Below are positions 17,158 to 26,828 of a DNA stretch of 60,368 bases, piece after piece. The notes under the pieces are model-generated. The model saw only the letters and a program-made list of their open reading frames with translations, ran no database searches and was not told the DNA's origin. The translations under genes and the position numbers were made by a program. Source of the DNA: Gallionella sp. (lineage in GTDB: Bacteria > Pseudomonadota > Gammaproteobacteria > Burkholderiales > Gallionellaceae); the NCBI GenBank assembly GCA_028687335.1, contig JAQUAI010000016.1, forward strand, positions 1-60,368, given 5' to 3'. The stretch's first letter is position 1. Each line of letters opens with the position of its first letter.

Positions 17158-17940
17158 ATGATACGTTCCTTGTGGATTTCAAAAACCGGTCTGGATGCGC
17201 AGCAAACGCAGATGGATGTCATCTCCAACAACTTGGCCAACGTCAGCACCAACGGTTTCAAGCGTTCGCGTGCCGTATTTGAAGACCTGCTGTATCAGAC
17301 CATACGCCAACCGGGCGCGCAGTCGTCGCAGCAAACCCAGTTGCCATCCGGTTTGCAAATCGGTACCGGCGTGCGTCCAGTGGCGGCGGAACGTGTTTTT
17401 ACTCAGGGCAATTTGCAACTGACTGGAAATTCGCTTGATGTCGCGATTCAAGGCAACGGCTTTTTGCAAGTATTGATGCCGGACGGAACCACCGGTTACA
17501 CGCGCGATGGTTCGTTGCAGATGGATAGCCAAGGCCAATTGGTGACTTCCAGCGGCTTTACGATTCAGCCTGCAATCACCATTCCAGCCAATTCCAATAA
17601 CATCACCATTGGCCGCGACGGCGTAATTACCGTGACTCAGGCCGGTTCGACTGCGCCGGTGCAAGTCGGTAGCTTGCAGTTGGCGACTTTCATTAACCCG
17701 GCTGGTTTGATGAGCATGGGCGAAAATTTGTATCAGGAAACCGCCTCGTCCGGCACACCTAGCACCAACGTGCCAGGCACCAACGGTGCAGGCTTGATTA
17801 CCCAGAATTATGTGGAAACTTCCAACGTCAATGTGGTGGAAGAATTGGTGAATATGATTCAGACGCAACGCGCCTACGAGATCAATTCCAAGTCCATCCA
17901 GACTTCGGATCAAATGTTGCAACGCCTGACACAGCTATAA
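17158..17940 (+). CDS. flgG: Flagellar distal rod protein FlgG
   Basis: A 260-residue distal rod subunit of canonical length. The start reads [20 protein letters not shown] and the end reads [20 protein letters not shown], then [11 protein letters not shown]. It has the diagnostic [22 protein letters not shown]. Gene order flgF-flgG-flgH is conserved. Confidence 0.97.
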   Translation: MIRSLWISKTGLDAQQTQMDVISNNLANVSTNGFKRSRAVFEDLLYQTIRQPGAQSSQQTQLPSGLQIGTGVRPVAAERVFTQGNLQLTGNSLDVAIQGNGFLQVLMPDGTTGYTRDGSLQMDSQGQLVTSSGFTIQPAITIPANSNNITIGRDGVITVTQAGSTAPVQVGSLQLATFINPAGLMSMGENLYQETASSGTPSTNVPGTNGAGLITQNYVETSNVNVVEELVNMIQTQRAYEINSKSIQTSDQMLQRLTQL

Positions 17941-17950
17941 GGTGGTCACC

Positions 17951-18622
17951 ATGTTTAAGTTTTCGTTCATCGTTTTGCTGGCTTTGTTGACGGGGTGTGT
18001 CACGCCGGCGACAAATGTGCATCAGCCGATGACAGTTAAGCCAGTGGCGCAACAGCCGCAGACCTATCGCGACGGGGCGATTTATCATGCCGGTGCGAAT
18101 GAGCGGCCATTGTTTGAAGACAGACGTGCGCGCAATGTTGGCGATATTTTGACGATCAATATCGTCGAAAATACAACGGCGAATGACAAGGCCAGTGGCA
18201 GCGCCAGCCACAGTGGGTCGATTGCGACCACCACTCCGTCGATTACGCGCAACAGCGCCACAGCTAAACTGCTGCTGACGGGTATGACCGCAACAGGCAG
18301 CACGGCAGGTAGTTACGCTGACAAGAGTGCCGCTGCGGGCGCGGTTGATTTCACCGGCACCATTACAGTGACCGTGATCGAAGTGTTGGCCAACGGCAAT
18401 CTGCTGGTGAGTGGCGAGAAGCAAGTTTCTGTTAACCGCAGTGACGAATACATTCGCTTCTCCGGCGTAGTTAGCCCAGCGGATATTGCGGCGGGTAATG
18501 CCGTGCAGTCCACCAAAGTGGCGGACGCACATTTGGAATATAAGGGTAGAAACGGCAAGCTGGACACGGCCTCGGTGCTCGATGTGTTGGGGCGTATGTT
18601 CCTGTCAGTGCTGCCGTTCTAA
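17951..18622 (+). CDS. flgH: Flagellar L-ring lipoprotein FlgH
   Basis: A 223-residue outer-membrane L-ring subunit. The chosen ATG at 17951 gives a lipoprotein signal with lipobox LLTGC near residue 16, and AAGGTGG lies five bases upstream. A GTG at 17942 is also open. The mature protein has DRRARNVGDILTINIVE, and ends with HLEYKGRNGKL...DVLGRMFLSVLPF, as in the family. Confidence 0.95.
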   Translation: MFKFSFIVLLALLTGCVTPATNVHQPMTVKPVAQQPQTYRDGAIYHAGANERPLFEDRRARNVGDILTINIVENTTANDKASGSASHSGSIATTTPSITRNSATAKLLLTGMTATGSTAGSYADKSAAAGAVDFTGTITVTVIEVLANGNLLVSGEKQVSVNRSDEYIRFSGVVSPADIAAGNAVQSTKVADAHLEYKGRNGKLDTASVLDVLGRMFLSVLPF

Positions 18623-18633
18623 CAAGGAGTCGA

Positions 18634-19734
18634 ATGATGTTACGCATCTTATCGGTAGTGTTGTTGACGATAGTGTTATGGCCGGCGGCAGCGAGTGCTG
18701 ACCGTATCAAAGATGTCGCTAACATTCAGGGCGTGCGCGACAACCAGTTGATCGGCTACGGCATCGTGGTCGGATTGGATGGCAGTGGTGACCAGACCAC
18801 GCAAACGCCTTTCACGGTGCAAAGCATCATCAGCATGTTGTCTCAGATGGGCGTGAATTTGCCCACTGGTACCAGCCTGCAATTGAAAAACGTCGCGGCG
18901 GTGATGGTGACAGCCACGCTCCCCCCCTTCTCCAAGCCCGGACAATCCATCGATGTAACCGCATCATCTATCGGTAATGCCAAGAGTTTGCGCGGTGGTA
19001 CGCTGCTGATGACACCACTCAAAGGCGGTGATGGTCAGGTGTATGCCATGGCGCAAGGCAATGTGTTGGTGGGGGGCGTAGGTGCCTCATCCGGCGGCGC
19101 GCAAGTACAGGTGAATCATCTCAGCGTTGGGCGCGTGCCTGCCGGTGCGACAGTGGAAAGAGAAGTGCCGACCGTACTCGGGCAAGGCGATTTCATCAAT
19201 CTTGAATTGCGCAGCAATGACTTCACCACCGCCACGCGCGTGGTCGAGGCAATTAACGGACAAATCGCCGACGGCATTGCCGTGGCGCAGGACGGACGTG
19301 TGATACAAGTGCGCGCGCCGAGCGGTGGCGAGCGTGTAGCGTTTATTTCCAAAGTGGAAAATTTGGAGATCAATCCCGCGCAAGGTATGGCGAAAGTCAT
19401 CATCAACGCGCGCACTGGTTCGGTGGTGATGAATCAAGCCGTGATGCTGGACACCTGTGCGGTAGCGCACGGTAACTTGACAGTCATCATCAACACCGAT
19501 AGCAGTGTTAGTCAGCCGAATGCCAAGGCGGGTGGGAAAACGGTCACAACCGACAAGACGACGATAGATGTGAAGTCGGATCAGGGCGGCCTAGTTGAGT
19601 TGCCGCGCGGGGTCAGCCTGAGCGAAGTCGTCAACGCTTTGAATTCCATCGGTGCAACACCGCAAGATCTGTTGGCGATTTTGCAAGCCATGAAAGCGGC
19701 GGGCGCGCTGAGAGCGGAGTTGGAGATTATCTAA
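18634..19734 (+). CDS. flgI: Flagellar P-ring protein FlgI
   Basis: A 366-residue periplasmic P-ring protein with an N-terminal signal peptide (hydrophobic core LSVVLLTIVLWPAAASA). Conserved FlgI blocks are visible: DVANIQGVRDNQLIGYGIVVGLDGSGD, GVNLP, PLKGGDGQVYA and the C-terminal LNSIGATPQDLLAILQAMKAAGAL. ATG-ATG at 18634/18637 leaves the exact start uncertain by one codon. Its chaperone FlgA is encoded at 12394. The stop abuts the flgJ ATG. Confidence 0.97.
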   Translation: MMLRILSVVLLTIVLWPAAASADRIKDVANIQGVRDNQLIGYGIVVGLDGSGDQTTQTPFTVQSIISMLSQMGVNLPTGTSLQLKNVAAVMVTATLPPFSKPGQSIDVTASSIGNAKSLRGGTLLMTPLKGGDGQVYAMAQGNVLVGGVGASSGGAQVQVNHLSVGRVPAGATVEREVPTVLGQGDFINLELRSNDFTTATRVVEAINGQIADGIAVAQDGRVIQVRAPSGGERVAFISKVENLEINPAQGMAKVIINARTGSVVMNQAVMLDTCAVAHGNLTVIINTDSSVSQPNAKAGGKTVTTDKTTIDVKSDQGGLVELPRGVSLSEVVNALNSIGATPQDLLAILQAMKAAGALRAELEII

Positions 19735-20640
19735 ATGGACATATCGAGCAAACTTGCCCTCGACACCCAAGCGCTGGAACAGCTGCGCGGGCAGGCACGC
19801 CACTCGCCCGACCAAGCACTCAAGGCGGCGGCACAACAGTTTGAATCGGTGTTCCTGAATATGATGTTGAAATCCATGCGCGATGCGACCCCGCAGGATG
19901 GCATGTTCGATAGCGAGCAAACGCGTATGTTCACCGGCATGCTAGATCAACAGTTGGCGCAGAGCATGTCCAATCGCGGCATCGGACTGGCTGACATCAT
20001 GGTGAAACAGCTCAGTCGTGGCGGATCGCTGGCGCAATCGTTATCGCCATTGCAGCAATTGAAAACAACGCCGCCTGCTGAGACCAGTATTTCCGGCCTG
20101 AGCAACACTGCTCGCCCAACTCCCGCGACAGCACCTGTTGCCGCTCCGGCTGCGGTTTTACCTTCGGCTTTTAACGGCAGCGTGCAGCAATCGTTTGTAG
20201 ACAAATTACTGCCACACGCCTTAGCCGCCAGCCGCGCCAGTGGCGTGCCGCCGCAATTGATGTTGGGTCAAGCCGCGCTGGAAAGTGGTTGGGGTAAACG
20301 TGAAATCAACAATGCGGACGGCAGTAACAGCCATAATTTGTTTGGCATCAAAGCGGGCTCAAGCTGGAAAGGGGAGTTGGCCGAAGTGATGACCACCGAA
20401 TATCGCAATGGCGTAGCTTACAAGCAGGTAGAAAAATTCCGTGCGTACCCTTCTTACACGGCTGCGTTTAATGATTATGCAAATATGATCGCCAACAACC
20501 CGCGCTATGCAGGGGTGTTGCAACAGGGCGGCAATGCCGCAGGAATGGCGCAGGAAATCCAGCGCTCGGGCTACGCAACAGACCCTAACTATGCCGCCAA
20601 GTTGACCAAGGTGATGGCGATGTTGGGAAGTGTCGGTTAA
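19735..20640 (+). CDS. flgJ: Flagellar rod assembly protein/muramidase FlgJ
   Basis: A 301-residue two-domain protein. The N-terminal rod-binding domain (about residues 25-95) has QFESVFLNMMLKSMRDATP. A Pro/Ala/Thr linker follows (about 110-145). The C-terminal peptidoglycan hydrolase of the glucosaminidase family (about 150-300) has the probable catalytic Glu183 in GQAALESGWGKRE and an HNLFGIK motif. It opens the cell wall for the growing rod. ATG follows the flgI stop directly. The TAA stop itself forms part of the flgK promoter. Confidence 0.96.
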   Translation: MDISSKLALDTQALEQLRGQARHSPDQALKAAAQQFESVFLNMMLKSMRDATPQDGMFDSEQTRMFTGMLDQQLAQSMSNRGIGLADIMVKQLSRGGSLAQSLSPLQQLKTTPPAETSISGLSNTARPTPATAPVAAPAAVLPSAFNGSVQQSFVDKLLPHALAASRASGVPPQLMLGQAALESGWGKREINNADGSNSHNLFGIKAGSSWKGELAEVMTTEYRNGVAYKQVEKFRAYPSYTAAFNDYANMIANNPRYAGVLQQGGNAAGMAQEIQRSGYATDPNYAAKLTKVMAMLGSVG

Positions 20641-20664
20641 AGATTTGGTTCGGACTGCCGATAA
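20638..20664 (+). promoter_or_regulatory. Consensus sigma-28 (FliA) promoter for flgKL
   Basis: TAAA at 20638-20641 and GCCGATAA at 20657-20664 are separated by exactly 15 bases. The -35 element uses the flgJ stop codon. Transcription would begin near 20672, about 34 bases before flgK, which has AAGGA before its ATG. This places flgKL in the late FliA regulon. Confidence 0.9.
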
Positions 20665-20705
20665 CCGAAACATAGCAGTCGAATCTGCGAATCTAAGGAA
20701 CAGTC

Positions 20706-22619
20706 ATGGGAAGTAATCTATTTACTTCGGCGCTGAGTGGCATGAATGCCGCCCAAATCGGGCTGGCCACAACGGAGCACAACATTGCCAACGCCAATAC
20801 GCCGGGCTTTACTCGGCAAGAGGTGTTGATTGGTTCGCGCGCGCCGCAGTATTTCGGTGGCTCCTTCCTTGGGCAAGGTGTGGATGTGACCGGTGTGGTA
20901 CGCATTTACGACCAGTTTCTCAGCACGCAAGTGTTGCAGGAGCAAACGCAGGCTTCCTATCTCAGCAGTTATCACACTGCAATTAAGCAAATCGATAATC
21001 TGGTTGCCGATCCACTCGCGGGTGCTTCGCCTGCCATGCAGGAATTATTTGCCTCGGCCAATGGTGTGGCGAATGCTCCCGATTCGATTCCCGCTAGGCA
21101 AACCATGCTGGGTGGTGCGCAGTATGTGGTAAACCGTTTTCAGGCTATTGATCAGCGGCTTACTGATATTGCCAATGGCTTGAATCAACAGATGACCAGC
21201 AGTGTTAACCAAATCAATAGTTTGGCAACGCAAATTGCTACCTTGAATGGCAATATCAAGCGTGCCACGGCGCAGTCTTCACAAGGGCAACTGCCGAACG
21301 ATCTGCTCGATCAGCGCGATCAGATGATTAACACCTTGAACAAAGAAATTAAGGTGACAGTGCAGAATCAACCGGACGGCACGGCCAGCGTATTTATTGG
21401 CAACGGACAGGCGTTGGTAATTGATGAACAGGCGATGGCTTTGCGGCTGGTGCAATCATCACAAGACCCAAGCCGGTTGGATGTTGCCTACCAAAGTAAA
21501 AACAAAACGATACCGTTGCAGCAAACTAGTTTGCAGGGCGGTAATTTGGGTGCGTATATTGCCTTCCGCGATCAGAGTTTGGAGCCCACGCGCAACGCAC
21601 TGGGCCGCGTCGCGCTGGGTATTGCGACCAGTATGAATGAGCAAAACCGGATGGGGATAGATCTCTCCGGTGTGGCAGGTGGCGATATTTTTACGGTGGT
21701 GCCGCCTAGAGTAGACAAGGGCGCATACAACACCGGATCTGGCCTGCTTTCCGCCACGATAAGCAGCGTGTCGGCGTTAACTACCAGCGATTATCAATTG
21801 CGCGTGGATGCCACAGGGTATTCGCTCATTCGCTTGTCTGATAACACGGTCAGCAATTTGGGCGCGACGCTGCCGCAAACCGTGGACGGCATTACCGTGA
21901 ACATGAGCGGTACGCCCGCGCCAGGCGACACTTTCTTTATTCGCCCGACCTCCAATGCTTCACGTGACATCAAATTGCTGATTAACGATGCCTCCAAAAT
22001 TGCAGCTGCTGCACCGATGCGTTCCGCGACGGCTTTGACCAATCTCGGCAACGCGACAATCAGTGCTGGTTCGGTCAATACACCGCTGCCGCTGGATCCG
22101 AATTTACAGGCTCCGCTCACCATTGTTTTTGATAATCCGCCAACCACATTTACGGTGACTGGCGCGGTGCCGGATGTGTCCGCTACGCCGATGACCTACA
22201 CCACCGGTGCCGACATCAGCTATAACGGCTGGACGGTGCAGATCAGCGGTACGCCGAAAGCGGGAGATACTTTTAGTGTCGGACCAAACACCAACGCTGC
22301 AGGCGACAATCGCAATGCGTTGCTGTTGGCGGGACTGCAAAATCAAAATCTGTTGGCCAACGGTACAACCGGTTTGCAGGGAGCTTACGGGCAGATGGTC
22401 GGTGAGGTCGGAGCCAAAACGCACGAGCTGGATGTGACCAGTCAGGCGCAAAGCAACATGGCAGCACAGACGCTCGCCTCGCAACAGTCGATTTCAGGTG
22501 TGAATTTAGATGAGGAAGCGGCCAACTTGATGCGCTATCAAAAAGCCTATCAAGCGGCGGCTAAAGCGATGCAAATCGCCAATACGATGTTTGATGCCTT
22601 GTTAGGTTTGGGAGGGTAG
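20706..22619 (+). CDS. flgK: Flagellar hook-associated protein FlgK (HAP1)
   Basis: A 637-residue hook-filament junction protein. Its N-terminal core is SNLFTSALSGMNAAQIGL, then HNIANANTPGFTRQEV. Its C-terminal core is VNLDEEAANLMRYQKAYQAAAKAMQIANTMFDALL (given here as the conserved final helix). The middle is a variable Ser/Thr-rich region. It is transcribed from the sigma-28 promoter at 20638 and its export depends on FlgN. flgL follows after seven bases. Confidence 0.96.
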   Translation: MGSNLFTSALSGMNAAQIGLATTEHNIANANTPGFTRQEVLIGSRAPQYFGGSFLGQGVDVTGVVRIYDQFLSTQVLQEQTQASYLSSYHTAIKQIDNLVADPLAGASPAMQELFASANGVANAPDSIPARQTMLGGAQYVVNRFQAIDQRLTDIANGLNQQMTSSVNQINSLATQIATLNGNIKRATAQSSQGQLPNDLLDQRDQMINTLNKEIKVTVQNQPDGTASVFIGNGQALVIDEQAMALRLVQSSQDPSRLDVAYQSKNKTIPLQQTSLQGGNLGAYIAFRDQSLEPTRNALGRVALGIATSMNEQNRMGIDLSGVAGGDIFTVVPPRVDKGAYNTGSGLLSATISSVSALTTSDYQLRVDATGYSLIRLSDNTVSNLGATLPQTVDGITVNMSGTPAPGDTFFIRPTSNASRDIKLLINDASKIAAAAPMRSATALTNLGNATISAGSVNTPLPLDPNLQAPLTIVFDNPPTTFTVTGAVPDVSATPMTYTTGADISYNGWTVQISGTPKAGDTFSVGPNTNAAGDNRNALLLAGLQNQNLLANGTTGLQGAYGQMVGEVGAKTHELDVTSQAQSNMAAQTLASQQSISGVNLDEEAANLMRYQKAYQAAAKAMQIANTMFDALLGLGG

Positions 22620-22626
22620 GTGTGCC

Positions 22627-23835
22627 ATGCGTGTAAGCTCCAGTACATTCTTTGAAACCAACGTCACCACGATGCAGCAACAGCAGGCGCGTATGCTGCA
22701 ATTGCAGCAACAAGTCGCCAGCGGCAGACGCTTATTGACGGCTTCCGATGATCCGGTCGCGGCTTCGCGCGCTTTGGATATTAGTCAAGCAGATGCGATG
22801 AACACTCAGTTCGGTATGAATCGAATCGGCGCGAATCACGCTTTATCAATGGCCGAGAGTGTGTTGCAAAGTGTCACCACACTTATTCAGGATGTGCAAA
22901 CCAGTGTGATTTCGGCGGGTAATGCCAGCTATAGCAATGCCGACCGCAAAACACTGGCTGGCCAGTTGAGCGGGCGTTTGCAAGAACTGATCGGGCTGGC
23001 TAATAGTACTGATGGCACGGGAAATTTTCTGTTTTCGGGATTCCAATCTAAGGTTTCGCCATTTTCCGACAGTCCTGCCGGCGTAAGCTATTTTGGCGAC
23101 GACGGTTTGCGCCAGATGCAAGTGAGTGCCGGGCGACAAATGCCTGTCAGCGTGTCGGGTGCGGATGTCTTCATGCGCATCAAAACAGGGAATGGCACGG
23201 TTCAGATTCAACCTACCGCCACTAATGCTGGTACGGGTGTTGTAGGCGCTAACAGCGTCGTTAATCCAGCCGCCATCACGGGAGATAACTATCAAATTGC
23301 CTTCTCCGTGGTTGCCGGAGTGACAACTTACAGCGTGACCGATACCACAACCTCAGCCGTACTTTCTTCCGGCAATCCCTACACATCGGGGCAGGCGATT
23401 ACATTTGACGGCATTCAGTTCGATATCAAAGGCGTGCCTGCGGATGCCGATACATTTGATGTTGTACCGAGCGTCAATGAAAGCTTGTTTAAAACGCTAA
23501 GCAATCTCGTCACAGCGTTGAATGCGCCGGTTTCCACTCCGCTTACCGCAGCACAGTTGAGCAGCAGCTTGGGGCAGGGCATGGCTCAGCTAGAATCTGC
23601 ATTGAGCAACGTGCTGAACACGCGCTCATCCCTTGGCGTGCGCATGAACGAGTTGGATGCGCTGCAATCGACCGGCGAAGATTTGGATCTTCAGCTCAAA
23701 CAAACCCTATCCGGCCTGCAAGATGTCGATTACAACAAAGCCATCAGCGATCTCACCCAGCAACAAATCAACCTGACCGCAGCACAAAAAACCTTTGCCA
23801 AAGTCTCCGGTATGTCCATGTTTGACTACATGTAA
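22627..23835 (+). CDS. flgL: Flagellar hook-associated protein FlgL (HAP3)
   Basis: A 402-residue junction protein of the flagellin superfamily. The N-terminal helix has MRVSSSTFFETNVTTMQQQQ and VASGRRLLTASDDPVAASRAL, and the C-terminal helix has LDLQLKQTLSGLQDVDYNKA. The central domain is variable. It is the second gene of the flgKL unit and another FlgN client. A hairpin follows at 23857. Confidence 0.95.
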   Translation: MRVSSSTFFETNVTTMQQQQARMLQLQQQVASGRRLLTASDDPVAASRALDISQADAMNTQFGMNRIGANHALSMAESVLQSVTTLIQDVQTSVISAGNASYSNADRKTLAGQLSGRLQELIGLANSTDGTGNFLFSGFQSKVSPFSDSPAGVSYFGDDGLRQMQVSAGRQMPVSVSGADVFMRIKTGNGTVQIQPTATNAGTGVVGANSVVNPAAITGDNYQIAFSVVAGVTTYSVTDTTTSAVLSSGNPYTSGQAITFDGIQFDIKGVPADADTFDVVPSVNESLFKTLSNLVTALNAPVSTPLTAAQLSSSLGQGMAQLESALSNVLNTRSSLGVRMNELDALQSTGEDLDLQLKQTLSGLQDVDYNKAISDLTQQQINLTAAQKTFAKVSGMSMFDYM

Positions 23836-23856
23836 ATCGGCAGGGCGGGTCGAGTG

Positions 23857-23883
23857 GCGAAAATGTTGTGTCGGCATTTTCGC
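23857..23883 (+). terminator. Stem-loop after flgL, possible terminator
   Basis: GCGAAAATG and CATTTTCGC form a perfect nine-pair stem around a nine-base loop, 21 bases after the flgL stop. No T-tract follows, so it may act as a weak terminator or an mRNA-stabilising end. Confidence 0.4.
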
Positions 23884-24006
23884 GAAAAGGGGAAAGGTCA
23901 GTCTCGCTAGTAGGTGCAATCTGCGCCGCTACCTAATGTAATTTTTAATAGCCTTGTAACGATGAGGGGTTATCGTGAATTCATTCTACCTAAGGGAGTG
24001 ATGAAC

Positions 24007-24507
24007 ATGATCAACCTCATAACACAAACGTTGCCGCGTCCCGAGCCTATCGTCGTTGACGGTGCAGTGCATCCTGCCGAGCATTTTCTGGACTTCAAAA
24101 CCTTCCTTTCGCTGCGACGCATGGTGGGGCATCAGCAGAAAAAATCACTCATCGGACGTGCCGATTTTGTTAAGCAACTCACCCTATACTTGCCCGATGT
24201 TGCTGCTCGCATCGAAGACAGTGATTTTGGCATTGTGCATTTGGAGGTGGGGACGCTGAGGCTTGCCACATACGAAGCCGTTATCAGGAATGACTTTGCC
24301 ACTGTGCGCCGACACTTGTTTGTGATCGACGAAGTCTTCAGTCGAGCCGACAAGGAGTTATACGACGCTATCCGCATCTCCTATCTGGAAGCCCTCTTTT
24401 TTGGAGTGACTTCTGCTGGACACTTTGAAGCGCGCTGCTTGTTATCGCAGCAAATGGAAAACGTGCTGAAGCAGTCTGAATTGCGCTGGAGTAATGTGTG
24501 TAACTAG
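24007..24507 (+). CDS. Small helical protein of unknown function between flgL and fliR
   Basis: A 166-residue soluble protein not recognised with confidence. It has no signal peptide or membrane segment. The body looks helical and contains LIGRADFVKQLTLYLPDVAARI, then NDFATVRRHLFVIDEVFSRADKEL and ISYLEALFF. This pattern recalls the small DUF7674-type proteins, which is a tentative match from memory. ATG 24007 lies eight bases after GGGAG. ATG 24001 is too close to the site. It sits alone between two flagellar operons, after flgL and convergent with fliR, and ends just before a perfect hairpin. Nothing in it points to flagellar function. Confidence 0.7.
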   Translation: MINLITQTLPRPEPIVVDGAVHPAEHFLDFKTFLSLRRMVGHQQKKSLIGRADFVKQLTLYLPDVAARIEDSDFGIVHLEVGTLRLATYEAVIRNDFATVRRHLFVIDEVFSRADKELYDAIRISYLEALFFGVTSAGHFEARCLLSQQMENVLKQSELRWSNVCN

Positions 24508-24511
24508 TTGT

Positions 24512-24532
24512 GAGCCTGCATTATGCAGGCTC
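24512..24532. terminator. Perfect hairpin between convergent genes
   Basis: GAGCCTGCAT and ATGCAGGCTC form a ten-pair stem with a one-base centre. It separates the end of the small plus-strand gene from the end of fliR and touches the last two bases of fliR. There is no T-tract on either strand, so termination is plausible but unproven. Confidence 0.45.
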
Positions 24533-25307
24533 AAGGCGCTATCAGAATCCGTAGCGATGTTGCGACACCTTCTTGCACCAGTCTGTCTAGTAGCGGCACG
24601 ATGTAGTGAATCGAGAAAGACAGCACGATGAAGCCCAATCCAAGCGTGATCGGGAAGCCTACCGCGAACAGGTTTAATTGCGGCGCGGCGCGGGTCAGGA
24701 TGCCCAATGCAATGTTGGTGATGAGCAGGGCGGCGAGGATGGGCATGGAGAGTTGCAGGCCGTAGATGAAGATACTGCCGCCCCAGTTGGCTACGGTGCG
24801 GTAGCCTTCTAGCGGCAATGAGTTACCTACCGGCAATACGTGAAAACTTTCGACCAATGCAGCGAGCATGGTGAGGTGTCCATTCATGGCGAGGAAAGCG
24901 AGTGTGGCGATCATGCCCAGCCAGCGTGCAACGATGGGGCTGTAGCCGGAGTTGATGGGGTCGAAAAAGCTGGCAAAGCCCAAGCCCATTTGCAGGCCGA
25001 TCAGTTCGCCCGCCATTTCGATAGCAGTAAAGATGATGCGGATGGTGAATCCCATTGCGATGCCGATGATGGCTTGCTGGATGATGATGAGCATGCCCTG
25101 CGGCGAGCCGACCTGCACGGCGGGCATGTCGCCAAGCGTGGGTGCGATGACGAGGGTGATAAATATGGCCAGTCCGACTTTGACGCGGCGTGGAATTTGT
25201 TTGTTACCCAATACCGGTGCGCTTGAAATGAGTCCGAGAATGCGGGCGAGCGGAAACAGTAGCGTGGCCATCCAGACATCGATTTGCGCACTGGTGATGC
25301 TGATCAT
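24531..25307 (-). CDS. fliR: Flagellar export gate protein FliR
   Basis: A 258-residue integral inner-membrane protein of the export gate (FliP5-FliQ4-FliR1). Hydrophobic segments run almost throughout. The family motif PRRVKVGLAIFITLVIAPTL follows the first helix, and GLQMGLGFASFFDPINSGYSP is conserved mid-protein. It is the final gene of the fliF-R run, 25 bases after fliQ. Confidence 0.95.
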   Translation of the reverse strand: MISITSAQIDVWMATLLFPLARILGLISSAPVLGNKQIPRRVKVGLAIFITLVIAPTLGDMPAVQVGSPQGMLIIIQQAIIGIAMGFTIRIIFTAIEMAGELIGLQMGLGFASFFDPINSGYSPIVARWLGMIATLAFLAMNGHLTMLAALVESFHVLPVGNSLPLEGYRTVANWGGSIFIYGLQLSMPILAALLITNIALGILTRAAPQLNLFAVGFPITLGLGFIVLSFSIHYIVPLLDRLVQEGVATSLRILIAP

Positions 25308-25332
25308 GGCGGTATTCGGGTAGGGTGACGGG

Positions 25333-25602
25333 TCAGCCTATCATGCCGGGTATGGCGGAAAACAGGCGTTGCATGTAGTCCACCATAGTATTCACCATCC
25401 AAGGCCCTGCGATGATAAGAACCACGAAGATGCCGATCATTTTTGGAATGAATGACAGGGTCATTTCGTTAATCTGGGTAGCGGCTTGAAAGATACTGAC
25501 GACCAAGCCGATCACCAGCGCGGTGAGCAGCATAGGTGCGGAAAGCATCAGTGTCATTTCGACAGCCTGTTCGCCGATGGTGATGACGGTTTCTGGAGTC
25601 AT
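25333..25602 (-). CDS. fliQ: Flagellar export gate protein FliQ
   Basis: An 89-residue two-helix membrane protein of the export gate. MTPETVITIGEQAVEMTLML at the start and LIAGPWMVNTMVDYMQRLF at the end match the family. The frame is open further upstream, but ATG 25602 gives canonical FliQ length. It lies between fliP and fliR. Confidence 0.95.
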   Translation of the reverse strand: MTPETVITIGEQAVEMTLMLSAPMLLTALVIGLVVSIFQAATQINEMTLSFIPKMIGIFVVLIIAGPWMVNTMVDYMQRLFSAIPGMIG

Positions 25603-25615
25603 GGCTTGTTCCGCC

Positions 25616-26362
25616 TTAGGTGTAGAAGCTCTGCGCCAGCGAGCCGAGCAGTAGGCTCCAGCCATCGGCCAGCACGAACAGCATGATTTTGAATGGCAAG
25701 GAAATGATGGCGGGTGACACCATCATCATACCCATCGACATCAGCACGCTGGCGACCACCATGTCGATGATGAGGAAGGGGATAAAAATCACAAAACCGA
25801 TTTGGAACGCGGTTTTGAGTTCGCTGGTGACGTAGGCGGGAACGAGGATACGCATCGGCACGTCATCCGCACTTTGCAGCGGTTCGCTGTTGGAAATACG
25901 CACGAACAGAGCTAGGTCGGCCTCGCGTGTCTGGCGCAACATAAAGGTTTTGAGCGGGATGCTGCCTTTTTCCACCGCCTGCATGAAATCCATTTTGTTT
26001 TCGCTGTAGGGCTGATAGGCATCGGTGTAAATTTTGTCAAACACTGGCGACATGACGAAGAAGGTGAGAAACAGTGCCAAGCCAATCAATACCTGGTTGG
26101 GGGGCGAAGACGGTGTGCCGAGCGCGGAGCGCAGCAGACTCAGCACGATGATGATGCGGGTGAAGCCCGTCATCATGAGCAGCATCGCTGGCAAGAAGCT
26201 GAGCGAGGTAAGCAGTAACAGTGTTTGTATGCTCAGGCTGTAGGTTTGCCCACCGCCGGGTGCGGGGGTGCTGGTCAGTGCGGGAAGACCAGTTTCACCC
26301 CAAGCGCTTGAGGCTGCGCCGAGCAAGAGCAGAGAGATGATGGAGATAAAGTTACGGCGCAT
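25616..26362 (-). CDS. fliP: Flagellar export gate protein FliP
   Basis: A 248-residue protein with a cleavable signal peptide (residues 1 to about 22, ending SSAWGE). Membrane helices and the FliP signatures [20 protein letters not shown] and [22 protein letters not shown] follow. Transcript order is fliO-fliP-fliQ-fliR. The start overlaps the fliO end by 11 bases. A GTG one codon upstream is open too, but ATG 26362 is better spaced from GGGAAG. Confidence 0.95.
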   Translation of the reverse strand: MRRNFISIISLLLLGAASSAWGETGLPALTSTPAPGGGQTYSLSIQTLLLLTSLSFLPAMLLMMTGFTRIIIVLSLLRSALGTPSSPPNQVLIGLALFLTFFVMSPVFDKIYTDAYQPYSENKMDFMQAVEKGSIPLKTFMLRQTREADLALFVRISNSEPLQSADDVPMRILVPAYVTSELKTAFQIGFVIFIPFLIIDMVVASVLMSMGMMMVSPAIISLPFKIMLFVLADGWSLLLGSLAQSFYT

Positions 26363-26807
26363 CACGCTTCCCGTTTTTTAGTGCACTTAGTGCATTTCCC
26401 AAAACGGCGGCAAACTTGTTATCGGGTATGGGCAAGCTGTCTGTTTCCGGTGCATCCAGCGGTTTGTCGATGGTGTGCAGGGTGCGTATCTGTCCGGGGC
26501 CAACACCGACCACCAGCCAGGTGTTGTTGACTTCCACCAACACAATGCGTTCGCGCTGCCCGATGGCGACTCCACCCAGCACTTTGAGGAATTTGCCTGT
26601 GCCCTGCTGTGCCACATTCATTCGTTTCAGCATCCAGCCGACCAGCACAATCGCGGCGAGTACCAGCAACAAGCTTACGATAATCTGCAACACACTACCC
26701 GAACTAACAGGCGGGGCGGGCGGAACGTAGGCAGGGCGGGCAGCATCGACCGCGTAAGCCATGCCGGGTAGGGTGAGAAAAATATATGACAGCGTGCGAT
26801 TCAGCAT
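26352..26807 (-). CDS. fliO: Flagellar assembly protein FliO
   Basis: A 151-residue bitopic membrane protein that helps assemble the FliP ring. It has an N-terminal hydrophobic segment (possible signal), then a membrane helix [21 protein letters not shown] around residues 42-62. A cytoplasmic domain follows with [26 protein letters not shown], diagnostic of FliO. It lies directly after fliN. Confidence 0.93.
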   Translation of the reverse strand: MLNRTLSYIFLTLPGMAYAVDAARPAYVPPAPPVSSGSVLQIIVSLLLVLAAIVLVGWMLKRMNVAQQGTGKFLKVLGGVAIGQRERIVLVEVNNTWLVVGVGPGQIRTLHTIDKPLDAPETDSLPIPDNKFAAVLGNALSALKNGKRDAP

Positions 26808-26828
26808 GGCGGGTAATACCGGGCAGGA

